This document shows, piece after piece, positions 9,194-17,970 of a stretch of DNA of 64,000 bases. The translations under genes and the position numbers were made by a program. The stretch comes from Rhizobium tumorigenes (GTDB taxonomy: Bacteria; Pseudomonadota; Alphaproteobacteria; Rhizobiales; Rhizobiaceae). Position 1 is the first letter of the stretch; each line of letters opens with the position of its first letter. The DNA lies in NCBI RefSeq assembly GCF_003240565.2, contig NZ_CP117255.1, positions 3,600,409 to 3,664,408 of the forward strand. The letters run 5' to 3'. The notes under the pieces were generated by a model. That model worked only from the letters and a program-made list of their open reading frames with translations, made no database searches and was not told where the DNA came from.

Positions 9194-11911
9194 CTATAAC
9201 GATAAAAGTTCTTTGAACATCCCGTCGTGCTGCAAAAGATCTTCGGTTGTGCCGCTTTCGGCCAGCGTGCCGCCCTGAAATACCAGGACGCGATGGAACT
9301 GCTCCGCCAGCGCAACATTCGACAGAACCCAGATGATTGCCGGGTTGTGGTCGCTGTTTTCAATGTCGCGTAGAACGGTGCGGACGATCTGGTCCTGGAT
9401 GCGATGGTCGAGTGCAACCAGCGGCCTGTTAAAGATCAGATAGTCTGCGCGCTTCAGCAGCGCGCGGGCAAGGTTCAGCTTCTGGCGCTGGACGTTGGTC
9501 AGGCGCTTGCCGCCGGAGCCGACGTCGAAATCGAGGCCGATTGCCAATACGCTGTCCTGCAGGCCGAGCCTGTCGAAAAGATCCCGCATGATCACATGGA
9601 TCTGCTCAGGCGCATCGGCCTGCTGGTGGGCGATGCGCCCAAACAGCACGTTGTCCATCAATGTGGCCGAAGCCGTGAAGCGCTCGGGATCGTAGCGTTC
9701 GATGACGGCGTTCAGATCGGCCGGGATATGCTTGTGAAACTCCGTACGTGCCTCGACGATCTTGTTCATCAACTGCTTGGTGAGCAGACCGAAGCGATGA
9801 CGCGGCTCGATGTAGGAGAAACTGAGACGAATGATCGATGCCCGCTCTTCGGGTGTCGCCGTCTCGAAGTTGCGGCCGCCCCGTTTCTGCAGCAGGGCCT
9901 GATAGTCGGGAATGTCGTCCGCCGTCATGAAGGTCAGTTGCTGGAAGAAGGGATGGTCCGGCGGCAGGTCGTTGAACAACTCGACGGTGTTCTCGGCGAT
10001 CTCGATGCCCATGTCGTAGAGTTCGCTATTCAGGCCGCTGTCCTGGAAGAGCTTGATGAAATAGGGATGGGCTGCAAGCTTCCTGTTGGTCATCAGCGGA
10101 CGCTTCAGCGTGCCGAACAGCAGGTTTTCACCTACCGTCGCCTGCGTATTGTAGGCGGTGAATTCGAACGGCACGACCAGCCCGTCGAGATCCTGCTCCT
10201 TCAGCCGTTCGATGAGGGCGTGGCGCAGTTCGACGATCCGTTCGGTCAGGTCCTTGTGCGTCTCTGTATCGACCGTGGAGCGCAGCGCCATGTCGAGAAT
10301 ATCCTGCGACATCAGCACCGAATCGAGCACCGGTCGGATGACGCTGTAAAGATCGTCCGGTCCGGTCGCCCCGGCAGATGTGTAGTCGACCCAGTCGCTG
10401 TCGAGGCTGAGAGACGGGTTGCCGGCTCGCTTGGCCTCCGAAATGGCCCACTTGTTGCGCACCGCCGCCTCGCCCTCATAGGTGACGGTCGTCAGCGGGG
10501 CATGCTTCAAGCCATAGAGAATGTTGTCGCGCAACGTTCCGTGGAAGAAGTAGGTGTCCGAGCCGGCATAGGCGATGCGTCGGCCCGTTACCGATTCGGG
10601 TAATTCCAGGATGTCGTGCCCATCGACCGTCACCTTGCCACTGTCCGGCCAGACCAGCCGTCCGAAGGCCTCCGCCAGATACTCGCCGCCACTGCCACTC
10701 TCGCCGACGATCGCCACGGTTTCGCCGGGCTGGATCTCGAGCGAGATATGGTCGAGAACACGGGCGCCGCTGTCGTCGCTGATTGTCAGGTTGGTGGCGA
10801 CAAGCGCATGCTCCAGCCGTGTCGGAGATTTGGGGTCCATGACCTGCACGCGCGGGTCGATCAGCCTGTCGACGCTGAATTGCTCGACCACCTGATTGTA
10901 TTTTACCTGCACATCCTGACGCGACTGGTCCCAGTCGATCAGTTCCTTGAGCGGTCCTGGCAGATCCTTGTAGGCGTTGATGACTGCCACCAGTTGGCCG
11001 ATGTCCAGGCGCCCCTGCAAGGCGAGAAACCCGCCGATCGAATAGAACAGGAACGGTGTAACCTGGGCCAGGAAGTTATTGATGAACTTGACCAGGAACT
11101 TCCACTGGTAAAGGTCATAGCGGATCGAGAAGATCAGCCCCAGCCGCGCGGCGATATCAGCCCTTTCGAAGTTGGAAGTGTCGTTGCCATGGATGGTGCC
11201 GATGCCATCGACTATCTCGCCAACGCGGCCGGAAAGCTCGCGCGCCGTCAGTTGGCGCTGGCGGCCAAGCTCCAGCAGTCGCTTGCGCATACGGGGAATA
11301 ATGATCGCCTGGACCGCGACGATGCTGGCAGCGATCATGCCGAGCCAGAAATTCTGCATGATGATGAAGATCAGCGCGGTGACCGCCTGGCCGCCGAGCA
11401 GCGCAGGCTGTACGAATGCGTCGCCGGTAAAGCCGCCGAGGGGCTCTACCTCGTCCTTGATCATCGTCGCGATTTCAGCAGCCTTGACGCGCTTGAAGTG
11501 CGAAGGCGGAAAACGCAGGACCCGATCGACGAGTTCGAAGCGGATGCGGCGCAGCATGCGCTCGCCAAGCCTGCCCTTGTAGGTATTGATGTAGAGTTTG
11601 AAGAGACCGTTCAGCACCACCAGCGCCAGAAAAACCAGGCTCAGCGCGATCAGCATCTCGAAACGGTCGAGCTTCAGGCCCTTGAACACCTCGATATGGC
11701 CAACGAAAGGGATGTCGTAGGCGATATGCATGAAGGACTGCGTGGCGCCTTCGCCCTCGAAGCCCTTGCCCTGGATCGGGCCGTTGACGATCTGCTTTGG
11801 CAGGTCGAAGGACAGGAAGTAAGGCACCATGGACGCGGCAACGACGAGCAGGATCCATATCTGCTCGAGGCGCGTGTTCGACCAGATATATTTGGCGAGG
11901 CTTTTTTCCAT
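9194..11911 (-). CDS. ABC exporter-like protein with degenerate, interrupted ATPase domain
   Basis: 905 residues. Residues 1-345 resemble an ABC exporter membrane domain (helices near 17-35, 86-108, 170-205, 275-310). A nucleotide-binding-domain-like region begins near 365, but its ATPase motifs are altered. The Walker A position reads GESGSGGEY (403-411), with Gly-Glu where Lys-Ser/Thr is required. The Q-loop Gln is Ser 451. The signature reads LTNVQRQK (804-811) instead of LSGGQRQR. Walker B ends FNRP (827-830), losing both acidic residues. The H-loop His is Asn 865. About 330 residues separate the Q-loop region from the signature, where one expects about 70. The frame is intact, so this looks like a maintained pseudo-ATPase rather than a decayed gene. 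A cNMP protein follows and three glycosyltransferases precede it on the same strand. Confidence 0.85.
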   Translation of the reverse strand: MEKSLAKYIWSNTRLEQIWILLVVAASMVPYFLSFDLPKQIVNGPIQGKGFEGEGATQSFMHIAYDIPFVGHIEVFKGLKLDRFEMLIALSLVFLALVVLNGLFKLYINTYKGRLGERMLRRIRFELVDRVLRFPPSHFKRVKAAEIATMIKDEVEPLGGFTGDAFVQPALLGGQAVTALIFIIMQNFWLGMIAASIVAVQAIIIPRMRKRLLELGRQRQLTARELSGRVGEIVDGIGTIHGNDTSNFERADIAARLGLIFSIRYDLYQWKFLVKFINNFLAQVTPFLFYSIGGFLALQGRLDIGQLVAVINAYKDLPGPLKELIDWDQSRQDVQVKYNQVVEQFSVDRLIDPRVQVMDPKSPTRLEHALVATNLTISDDSGARVLDHISLEIQPGETVAIVGESGSGGEYLAEAFGRLVWPDSGKVTVDGHDILELPESVTGRRIAYAGSDTYFFHGTLRDNILYGLKHAPLTTVTYEGEAAVRNKWAISEAKRAGNPSLSLDSDWVDYTSAGATGPDDLYSVIRPVLDSVLMSQDILDMALRSTVDTETHKDLTERIVELRHALIERLKEQDLDGLVVPFEFTAYNTQATVGENLLFGTLKRPLMTNRKLAAHPYFIKLFQDSGLNSELYDMGIEIAENTVELFNDLPPDHPFFQQLTFMTADDIPDYQALLQKRGGRNFETATPEERASIIRLSFSYIEPRHRFGLLTKQLMNKIVEARTEFHKHIPADLNAVIERYDPERFTASATLMDNVLFGRIAHQQADAPEQIHVIMRDLFDRLGLQDSVLAIGLDFDVGSGGKRLTNVQRQKLNLARALLKRADYLIFNRPLVALDHRIQDQIVRTVLRDIENSDHNPAIIWVLSNVALAEQFHRVLVFQGGTLAESGTTEDLLQHDGMFKELLSL

Positions 11912-12082
11912 TGCTTACCGCATGCTTCTAAATTCGGGGGTCGCCACGCTCGTCTTGCTCTCTCGCATGCCGCTTTTCCCTGTCGCTCGGAATGCGAAAT
12001 GCCATGGCGGCGATCCGTTCCGATTCCCCGCCTTCAAGCTTATATCACAACAGTCTGCAAAACGAGGTCAAAGCTGCAACGG

Positions 12083-13213
12083 TCAGGCGGCATCTTGAAC
12101 GATAACAGCCGTCTTTTCGGCGCCATCCAGGTCGATAGAATGCGAAGCCGGCTTTGGTTTCTGCAGTGCTGTTGCAACGGACTGCTCCAGCATCTCGGCC
12201 GTAAGCCCTGCCTCCGGCAAAGCCGTCGCCAGACCGAGCGCCTCCAGCCGTTCTGCGCGGACAGATTGCTCCGTTTCACCACCGGCGGTGAACGGTACGA
12301 GGATAGAGCGGCAGCCGGTGACCAGCAGGTCGCAGACCGTATTGTACCCCGCCTGCGAGATCGATAGCTCGGCCCCACGCAGCAGCGACGGGAAATCGCT
12401 GCGAAAACGAACCAGCTGTGTATTGGCTGGAGCTTCGTTCTGAAGGGCCATGAAGTCCGCCTCGGGCATGTTCGGCCCCGCGATCAGGCACCAGCGCCGC
12501 TCGGTCGCGACGCGTCTCGCCGCTTCGAGAGAGGCGCGGACGAGGTCGCGACCAACCGCGCCGCCGCCGGCAGACACAACGATATCGAAGACCTCGACCG
12601 GCTCCGGTGGCATCGCCGGTGCCACAAGTCCGGTGTAGCGTATCTTGCCGGCGATATCGGCGGCCAATGGAAACGTTTCCTCAAGACGTACGAAACGGGG
12701 ATCGCCATGGACCAGCACGCCGTCGAAATGTGCACTGAGCGTGGCAACGGTTTCAGCGTCGCGCCCCGCCTTCTTCTGCTGCTGAAGGATGTCGCGCACC
12801 GATGAGAAAAGCTTTGGCCGCGGCTTTGCAGTCTCGGCGGCATCAAGCAGCGGCAGCAATTCGAACCGCATTTGCCGACGACCGAACGGAAAGGCCTCTA
12901 TGATGACGACGTCCGGTCGCGTCGCATGAAAGGTCGCAAGCAGCCGGTCGCGGCGGTGGTCCAGGAATGCCTGGTCGACCGGCGTGCCATCCTTGTGGGC
13001 AAGTCCCGAAAATCCCGATGTCGCAGCCACCACCGGAGGCAGGGCAATTGATGTGACATCGTCACCCGGAAATCCAGCAACGGGCAAACCGCCGGTCACC
13101 AGCGTAACGCTGCAGCCGCGACGCGCGAGCGCATTCGCAATGCGGCTTGCACGGGCGAGATGGCCGATGCCGAGCAGATGTTGAACGTAGAAGAATACCT
13201 TTGGTCCGCTCAC
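12083..13213 (-). CDS. Glycosyltransferase, GT28/MurG-like fold (first of two)
   Basis: Predicted GT-B fold transferase; donor and acceptor unknown. The N-terminal YVQHLLGIGHLARASRIANAL has the glycine-rich loop and His of MurG-like enzymes. The C-terminal half has ISQAGYNTVCDLL and a later GGETEQSVRAERLEALGLA, the sugar-nucleotide-binding pattern. The start is taken as GTG 13213, which overlaps the preceding stop as GTGA and has GGAAG 8 bases upstream; an ATG at 13246 would overlap the previous gene by 37 bases. It is the third of three coupled glycosyltransferase genes and is followed after 171 bases by the ABC-like gene. It resembles the product at 14486-15700, suggesting an old duplication. 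Confidence 0.82.
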   Translation of the reverse strand: MSGPKVFFYVQHLLGIGHLARASRIANALARRGCSVTLVTGGLPVAGFPGDDVTSIALPPVVAATSGFSGLAHKDGTPVDQAFLDHRRDRLLATFHATRPDVVIIEAFPFGRRQMRFELLPLLDAAETAKPRPKLFSSVRDILQQQKKAGRDAETVATLSAHFDGVLVHGDPRFVRLEETFPLAADIAGKIRYTGLVAPAMPPEPVEVFDIVVSAGGGAVGRDLVRASLEAARRVATERRWCLIAGPNMPEADFMALQNEAPANTQLVRFRSDFPSLLRGAELSISQAGYNTVCDLLVTGCRSILVPFTAGGETEQSVRAERLEALGLATALPEAGLTAEMLEQSVATALQKPKPASHSIDLDGAEKTAVIVQDAA

Positions 13214-14493
13214 GCCGAATACTTCCGGTTGTCGTCTTTTTGCCATTCCTCTTCGAACAGCCGGCTGAGGTGTCGGATGCTGGAATGATAGTCGAAGTTC
13301 TCGCGCACCCGCCGCTCTGCGGCCAAACCCAGACGGTGGCGCAGGGCAGGGTCGCGGATTGCGGTTTCCAGGGCCCGTGCCAGGCCGGTTGGGTCTTCGG
13401 AAGAGACCAGCAGCCCATTCTCGCCGTCGATCAAAAGTTCCGGAACGCCGGAGACCCGCGTCGAGATGCAGGCGAGACGCTGGCTGGAGGCCTCGACCAG
13501 CACGTTCGGCAGCCCATCGCGGTCGCCGTCGGCAGCAACGCGGCAGGCAAGCGCGAACACATCGGCACGTCGATAGTGTGCCAGCACCTCTTCCTGCGCC
13601 ATCGCACCCTTCCAGATGATGCGGTCGGCAATGCCGAGACTGTCCGCCAATACCTTAAGGTCGGGCAACCGGTCGCCGCCGCCGATATGCTCGAAACGCC
13701 AGTGAAGCGTCTCCGGCAACAGCGCCAGCGCCCGCAGCAGCACGTCGTAGCCCTTTTTTTCGACGGCGCGGCCGACGCTGAGCAGCAACACCGGTGCAGC
13801 GGGATCGCTGCCGTTGCGGTCGGAATGGTCAACTTCCGGAGGGCTGAAACGGGCGAGGTCGAGGCCGTGGTAACTTAGGTGCACACGCTCCTTGAACGGG
13901 GTCAAAGTTCGCATGTGGTCAAAACCACTATGAGTGCAGGTCACGGCCCATCGTGCCTGTCCGAGCTTTTCGGTCAGTTCCCAGTCGGGCGATGTCCAGA
14001 TATCCTTGGCATGCGCCGAACAGGTCCAGGGGGTGCCGGTGAGAATGCTTGCATAGGCGGTTACGGAGGCGGGGGTGTGTATGAAGTGGGCATGTAGCCA
14101 CTCGGCTCCGTCAGGCCACTCATGCGCCAGCACCATGGCCTGGCCAAGGCGGCGAAATCGGTTGCGCGTCGGGTCACGCTTCAGGTCGGTCCAGAATTGG
14201 CGCAGCAGCGGCCGAAAGCCGGGTCGGCGCCTGACCGATAGCAGCGCCTTGACGACGCGCAACGGCTCCTCGTGCAGATATTCCGGCAGGTAGACGACAC
14301 GCGCCTTGATCTCGTCGTGGACCGGATGCCGCTTCTTGTCGGTGGGACGGCGCATCGAGATCAGCGTCAGGTCGAAACCGGCCTGTTCCAGCCCAAGCAG
14401 TTCCTGGGCGATAAACGTTTCCGACAGCCGGGGATAGCCCTTCAGGACGACCAGAATTTTCTTTCGGATAGTCAATGGCTGCGCTCTACTCAC
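13210..14493 (-). CDS. Glycosyltransferase family 4 protein
   Basis: Retaining GT-B glycosyltransferase. The sequence has KGYPRLSETFIAQELLGLEQAGF near the N-terminus, typical of exopolysaccharide GT4 enzymes, then LLLSVGRAVEKKGYDVLLRAL, WKGAMAQEEVLAHYRRADVF and GDRDGLPNVLVEASSQ, where the EX7E-type donor site is expected. The beginning is uncertain. GTG 14493 overlaps the previous stop codon and TTG 14475 lies directly before the conserved TIRKKILVVLKGYP; much longer starts run through the upstream gene. It is sandwiched between two MurG-like transferases with overlaps on both sides, so the three probably build one glycan. The glycan is not identifiable. Confidence 0.85.
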   Translation of the reverse strand: MSRAQPLTIRKKILVVLKGYPRLSETFIAQELLGLEQAGFDLTLISMRRPTDKKRHPVHDEIKARVVYLPEYLHEEPLRVVKALLSVRRRPGFRPLLRQFWTDLKRDPTRNRFRRLGQAMVLAHEWPDGAEWLHAHFIHTPASVTAYASILTGTPWTCSAHAKDIWTSPDWELTEKLGQARWAVTCTHSGFDHMRTLTPFKERVHLSYHGLDLARFSPPEVDHSDRNGSDPAAPVLLLSVGRAVEKKGYDVLLRALALLPETLHWRFEHIGGGDRLPDLKVLADSLGIADRIIWKGAMAQEEVLAHYRRADVFALACRVAADGDRDGLPNVLVEASSQRLACISTRVSGVPELLIDGENGLLVSSEDPTGLARALETAIRDPALRHRLGLAAERRVRENFDYHSSIRHLSRLFEEEWQKDDNRKYSA

Positions 14494-15700
14494 CGACGAC
14501 GGAAAGCGAGGGATAGCTCTCCCGCCCGTCGAGCCACTCGCCGACGATCTGCGAGATATTGACGAGACCCTCGAGCCGCATGTTTTTCTCGCCGCTCTTC
14601 GATGGAGGTGCACGATTGACCAGCTTCTTCAAGGCTGCCGATAACTGCAATGCGTCCTCGGACTCTTCTGGAAGCAGCATGTCGACCAGTCCCAGTGCAC
14701 TCGCCCGCTGGGCGCGGATCAGTTGTTCCTCGCGCGGTCGCGTCCGCGGGATGATAAGCGCCGGCTTGTCGAAAGACAGGATTTCGCAATAGGTGTTGTA
14801 GCCACCCATGGCGACCACGGCTGTCGCACCATCGATCAGTTCTTCCATGCGCTTGTCGAACTCGATCACCTCGAGACAACTGATCTTGTTGGCACGCTCG
14901 ACAAGTTCGGTCCGCTCACGGGCCGGCATGTAGGGTCCGAGCACGATCAGCGTCTTGTACTGCAGCGAGCGATCCTGTTCGTAGGCGTTGACGATATCTC
15001 GCACGAGATCCGCGCCATCGCCGCCGCCGCCTGTTGTCACCAGAATGTAGTCCTCATCCGGCACGTGCTCGGATTTCTTGCCTTGCGGAACGCTGCGCTG
15101 CAGGAAGCCGACAAAGTCCATTTTCCGTCGTACGCCGGCGGGAACGTCGAGGCCGAGAAGCGGATCATAGAAATCAGGCGGCCCATAGACCCACACCCGG
15201 TCATAATACTGGTCGATCTTCTCCAGCATGTTGCTCTTCTTCCACTCGGCATCAAGCAGATGTGGTGCATCCATCACATCGCGCATGCCGAGCACCAACG
15301 TCGTTCCGCGCGCCTTGAGATATTGCAGCGTGTCCTCGACTTCGCCCTTGAGACCGAGCGGTTCCTTGTCGACGATGAAGATGTCCGGCTGGAAATTTTC
15401 GGCCGTCTGGCGGATGATCGCCTGGCGCATCTTCAGCGTGTCTTTCAGGTCGACGTCGCCGGACATCGAGGTGTATTCGCCGTCCTTGAGTTTGATGACG
15501 CTCGGCACCTGAACGAAGTCGACGCGGGCACGGTAGTCGAATGCCCCGGCGATGGTTGCGCCGGAAATAATGAGGACATTCAGCCCGCGATAGTCGCCAA
15601 CCAGCGAATGTGCGATCGTCCGGCAGCGGCGCAGGTGTCCGAGCCCGAATGTGTCATGGCTGTACATGAGTATGCGTGCATCTTCAACGCGCCGTTTCAT
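14486..15700 (-). CDS. Glycosyltransferase, GT28/MurG-like fold (second)
   Basis: First gene of the glycosyltransferase operon, about 404 residues. The N-terminal ILMYSHDTFGLGHLRRCRTIAHSL and the C-terminal VVAMGGYNTYCEILSFDKPALIIPRTRPREEQLIRAQRA match predicted glycosyltransferases of the MurG-like (COG4671) type. Start ATG 15700 has GAGG 9 bases upstream; an upstream TTG at 15706 adds only two residues. The end overlaps the next gene's start by 8 bases if GTG 14493 is used. The paralogue at 12083-13213 shares the GLGHL and GYNT blocks. Donor sugar and acceptor cannot be told from sequence. Confidence 0.83.
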   Translation of the reverse strand: MKRRVEDARILMYSHDTFGLGHLRRCRTIAHSLVGDYRGLNVLIISGATIAGAFDYRARVDFVQVPSVIKLKDGEYTSMSGDVDLKDTLKMRQAIIRQTAENFQPDIFIVDKEPLGLKGEVEDTLQYLKARGTTLVLGMRDVMDAPHLLDAEWKKSNMLEKIDQYYDRVWVYGPPDFYDPLLGLDVPAGVRRKMDFVGFLQRSVPQGKKSEHVPDEDYILVTTGGGGDGADLVRDIVNAYEQDRSLQYKTLIVLGPYMPARERTELVERANKISCLEVIEFDKRMEELIDGATAVVAMGGYNTYCEILSFDKPALIIPRTRPREEQLIRAQRASALGLVDMLLPEESEDALQLSAALKKLVNRAPPSKSGEKNMRLEGLVNISQIVGEWLDGRESYPSLSVVGE

Positions 15701-15799
15701 GGGCAAAACCTCAAGTCCAAACGTCTTTCGCAGTTAGTTTGCAAGAGGGAGCCAATGCCGTCATGCGCGGCGCGCGCTGTTTCGCGTCCGCACCACACG

Positions 15800-16975
15800 C
15801 TATTTGTAGGGATCGGCAGCATCGCGCAAGCCATCTCCCAGAAAATTGAACGCAAGTATCACAAGAATTACTGGAATCATCGGGAACAGAAGCCAAGGAT
15901 AAAAGGCGATAACACTGACGCTTCGGGCCTCTGTCAGCAAGATACCCCAACTCGTGATGGGTGGTCGCAAACCAAGTCCCAGAAAGCTCAGCGCGGTTTC
16001 GCCGAGGATCATGCTCGGGATCGAAATCGTCGCGGTGGCGATCAGGTGCGACATGAAGCCTGGTACGAGATGCCGGCCGATGATGCGTCGCGATTTGGCG
16101 CCCATCAGCTGTGCCGCCAGCACATAATCCTCTTCGCGCAGCGACAGGAGTTTTGAGCGGACAGCGCGCGCAAGCCCGGTCCAGTCCAAAATGCCGAGAA
16201 TGATGGTGATCCCGAAGTAGACCAGGATCGGGCTCCAGGTCACCGGCATGATCGCCGCCAGCGCCATCCACAGCGGCAGGCTCGGTAGCGATTGCAGAAC
16301 TTCGATAACCCGCTGCACCAGGAGATCGAACCAGCCACCGTGATAACCGGCAAGTCCGCCGAGCACGATGCCGAGAATGAAGCTGATGGATATGCCGATC
16401 AGGCCGATGGTCAGCGAAATGCGTGCACCGTAGATGATCCGCGAGAACACGTCCCGCCCGAGCCTGTCTGTTCCCAGCAGATACATCTGCCCGCCCACAG
16501 CCGGGCAGACCAGATGGATGTTGGAGGGAATGGCGCCCCAGAAATTATAGGCATCCCCACGGCAGAGGAAGCGGATCGGCTGCACGTCGTCAGGCTTATC
16601 CGTATAGGACCTGCGCAACGTCTCGATATCGAGCGACATGCTGCGACCGTAGACGAAGGGCGCCACCAGCTTTCCGTCATGGAAGATGTGGACCGCCTGG
16701 GGCGGCGCATGGATGAAGTCGACATTGCGCGTGTGCAGGCCATAGGGCGCAATGAACTCGGCGGTGATAACGACGCCGTAGAGGAAAAGCAGGAATATGC
16801 CGGAGGCGACAGCCACCCGATGGCGCTTGAATTTCCACCACATAAGCTGCTTTTGCGACGCCATGTGATAGCGCGTCTGGCCGGCCGACATCGCCTCGAA
16901 CTGCATCGGGTCGAATGGTGCCGTCGAGACGTAATGCTGCATCGGCGCCCCGGGTTCTGGCAAGGATGAGGTCAA
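15800..16975 (-). CDS. ABC peptide-type importer permease, OppC/DppC/YejE family
   Basis: Inner-membrane permease of 391 residues, longer than usual because of a 100-residue segment between the first helix (about 54-75) and the transport domain. That segment should be periplasmic and contains a Cys pair (CRGD, HLVCPAVGG). The core has GTDRLGRDVFSRIIYGARISL, the OppC-family signature, and an EAA loop around LSLREEDYVLAAQLMGAKSRRIIGRH that docks the ATPase. The start overlaps the preceding permease stop by 4 bases. It is the last gene of a four-gene operon read ATPase, binding protein, OppB-like, OppC-like. The substrate is probably an oligopeptide or similar solute, but this is by family only. 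Confidence 0.9.
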   Translation of the reverse strand: MTSSLPEPGAPMQHYVSTAPFDPMQFEAMSAGQTRYHMASQKQLMWWKFKRHRVAVASGIFLLFLYGVVITAEFIAPYGLHTRNVDFIHAPPQAVHIFHDGKLVAPFVYGRSMSLDIETLRRSYTDKPDDVQPIRFLCRGDAYNFWGAIPSNIHLVCPAVGGQMYLLGTDRLGRDVFSRIIYGARISLTIGLIGISISFILGIVLGGLAGYHGGWFDLLVQRVIEVLQSLPSLPLWMALAAIMPVTWSPILVYFGITIILGILDWTGLARAVRSKLLSLREEDYVLAAQLMGAKSRRIIGRHLVPGFMSHLIATATISIPSMILGETALSFLGLGLRPPITSWGILLTEARSVSVIAFYPWLLFPMIPVILVILAFNFLGDGLRDAADPYK

Positions 16976-17970
16976 CGGATGCTCCTGCCCTGCAAGCGGA
17001 TACGGGGGTCGAGAAAGCCAAGGGCTATGTCGGAAATCAGCACGCCGATAACATTGAGTACGGCGAGGAACATCAGGAACGATCCGGCAAGATACATGTC
17101 CTGGCTCTGCAACGCCTTGATCAGCATAGGCCCGGTGGTCTCCAGCGACAGCACGATCGCTGTTATTTCAGCGCCTGAGATGATCGACGGCAGGATCGAA
17201 CCGATATCGGCGACGAAAAAGTTGAGGGCCATGCGCAGCGGGTATTTGATCAGCGCGCGCAGCGGGTGAAGACCCTTGGCCCGCGCGGTGATGACGTATT
17301 GCTTCTGCATCTCGTCAAGCAGGTTGGCGCGCAGCCTCCGGATCATGCCGGCGGTACCGGCCGTGCCGACGATGACGACGGGGATCCACAGATGCGAGAG
17401 GATGGAACTCGCCTTCTCCCAGCTCATCGGCTGGGACAGATATTTTTGATCCATAAGGTGGCCGATGGAGACGCCGAACCAGACATTGGCGAAATACATC
17501 AGGATGAGCGCCAGCATGAAGTTCGGAATGGCGATCCCGAGCAGCCCGAAAAACGTCAGGCTATAGTCGCTCCAGCTGTACTGATGGGTCGCCGAATAGA
17601 TGCCGATGGGAAACGCGATCAACCATGTCAGCAGGATGGTGGTGAACGACACGAGGATGGTCAGCCACAGTCGGTCGCCGACCACCTGCGATACCGGCAG
17701 CTGATATTCGAAGGAATAGCCGAAATTGCCGTGCAACATGCCGGCCACCCAATAGACGTACTGGACTGCCACCGGCTTATCCAGGCCGTATTCCTTGCGA
17801 AGCTCCTGTATTTCCTGAAGGTTGGCGGTCTCGCCCTGGGCTTGCAGTTCAGCGATCTGGCTTTCGAAGAAGTCGCCCGGTGGCAACTGGATGATGGTGA
17901 ACACCAGCATAGAGATGACTAGAAGCGTCGGAACCATGACGGCAATGCGCCAGACGATATATCTAAGCAC
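16972..17970 (-). CDS. ABC peptide-type importer permease, OppB/DppB/YejB family
   Basis: 332-residue inner-membrane permease beginning MLRYIVWRIAVMVPTLLVISMLVF, the standard OppB-type first helix. It has the periplasmic loop with LRKEYGLDKPVAVQYVYWVAGMLHGNFGYSFEY, and a cytoplasmic EAA loop around EMQKQYVITARAKGLHPLRALIKYPLRMALN. Six helices are predictable. It overlaps the binding-protein gene by 8 bases and the next permease by 4, so the operon is translated as a chain. It should form the heterodimeric pore with the product of 15800-16975. Confidence 0.92.
   Translation of the reverse strand: MLRYIVWRIAVMVPTLLVISMLVFTIIQLPPGDFFESQIAELQAQGETANLQEIQELRKEYGLDKPVAVQYVYWVAGMLHGNFGYSFEYQLPVSQVVGDRLWLTILVSFTTILLTWLIAFPIGIYSATHQYSWSDYSLTFFGLLGIAIPNFMLALILMYFANVWFGVSIGHLMDQKYLSQPMSWEKASSILSHLWIPVVIVGTAGTAGMIRRLRANLLDEMQKQYVITARAKGLHPLRALIKYPLRMALNFFVADIGSILPSIISGAEITAIVLSLETTGPMLIKALQSQDMYLAGSFLMFLAVLNVIGVLISDIALGFLDPRIRLQGRSIR

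Noticed and set aside
9194..11911. Pseudogene call for the degenerate ABC exporter
   Set aside because: 905 codons without a stop or frameshift, and substitutions fall on specific motif residues while the fold-defining residues around them are kept.
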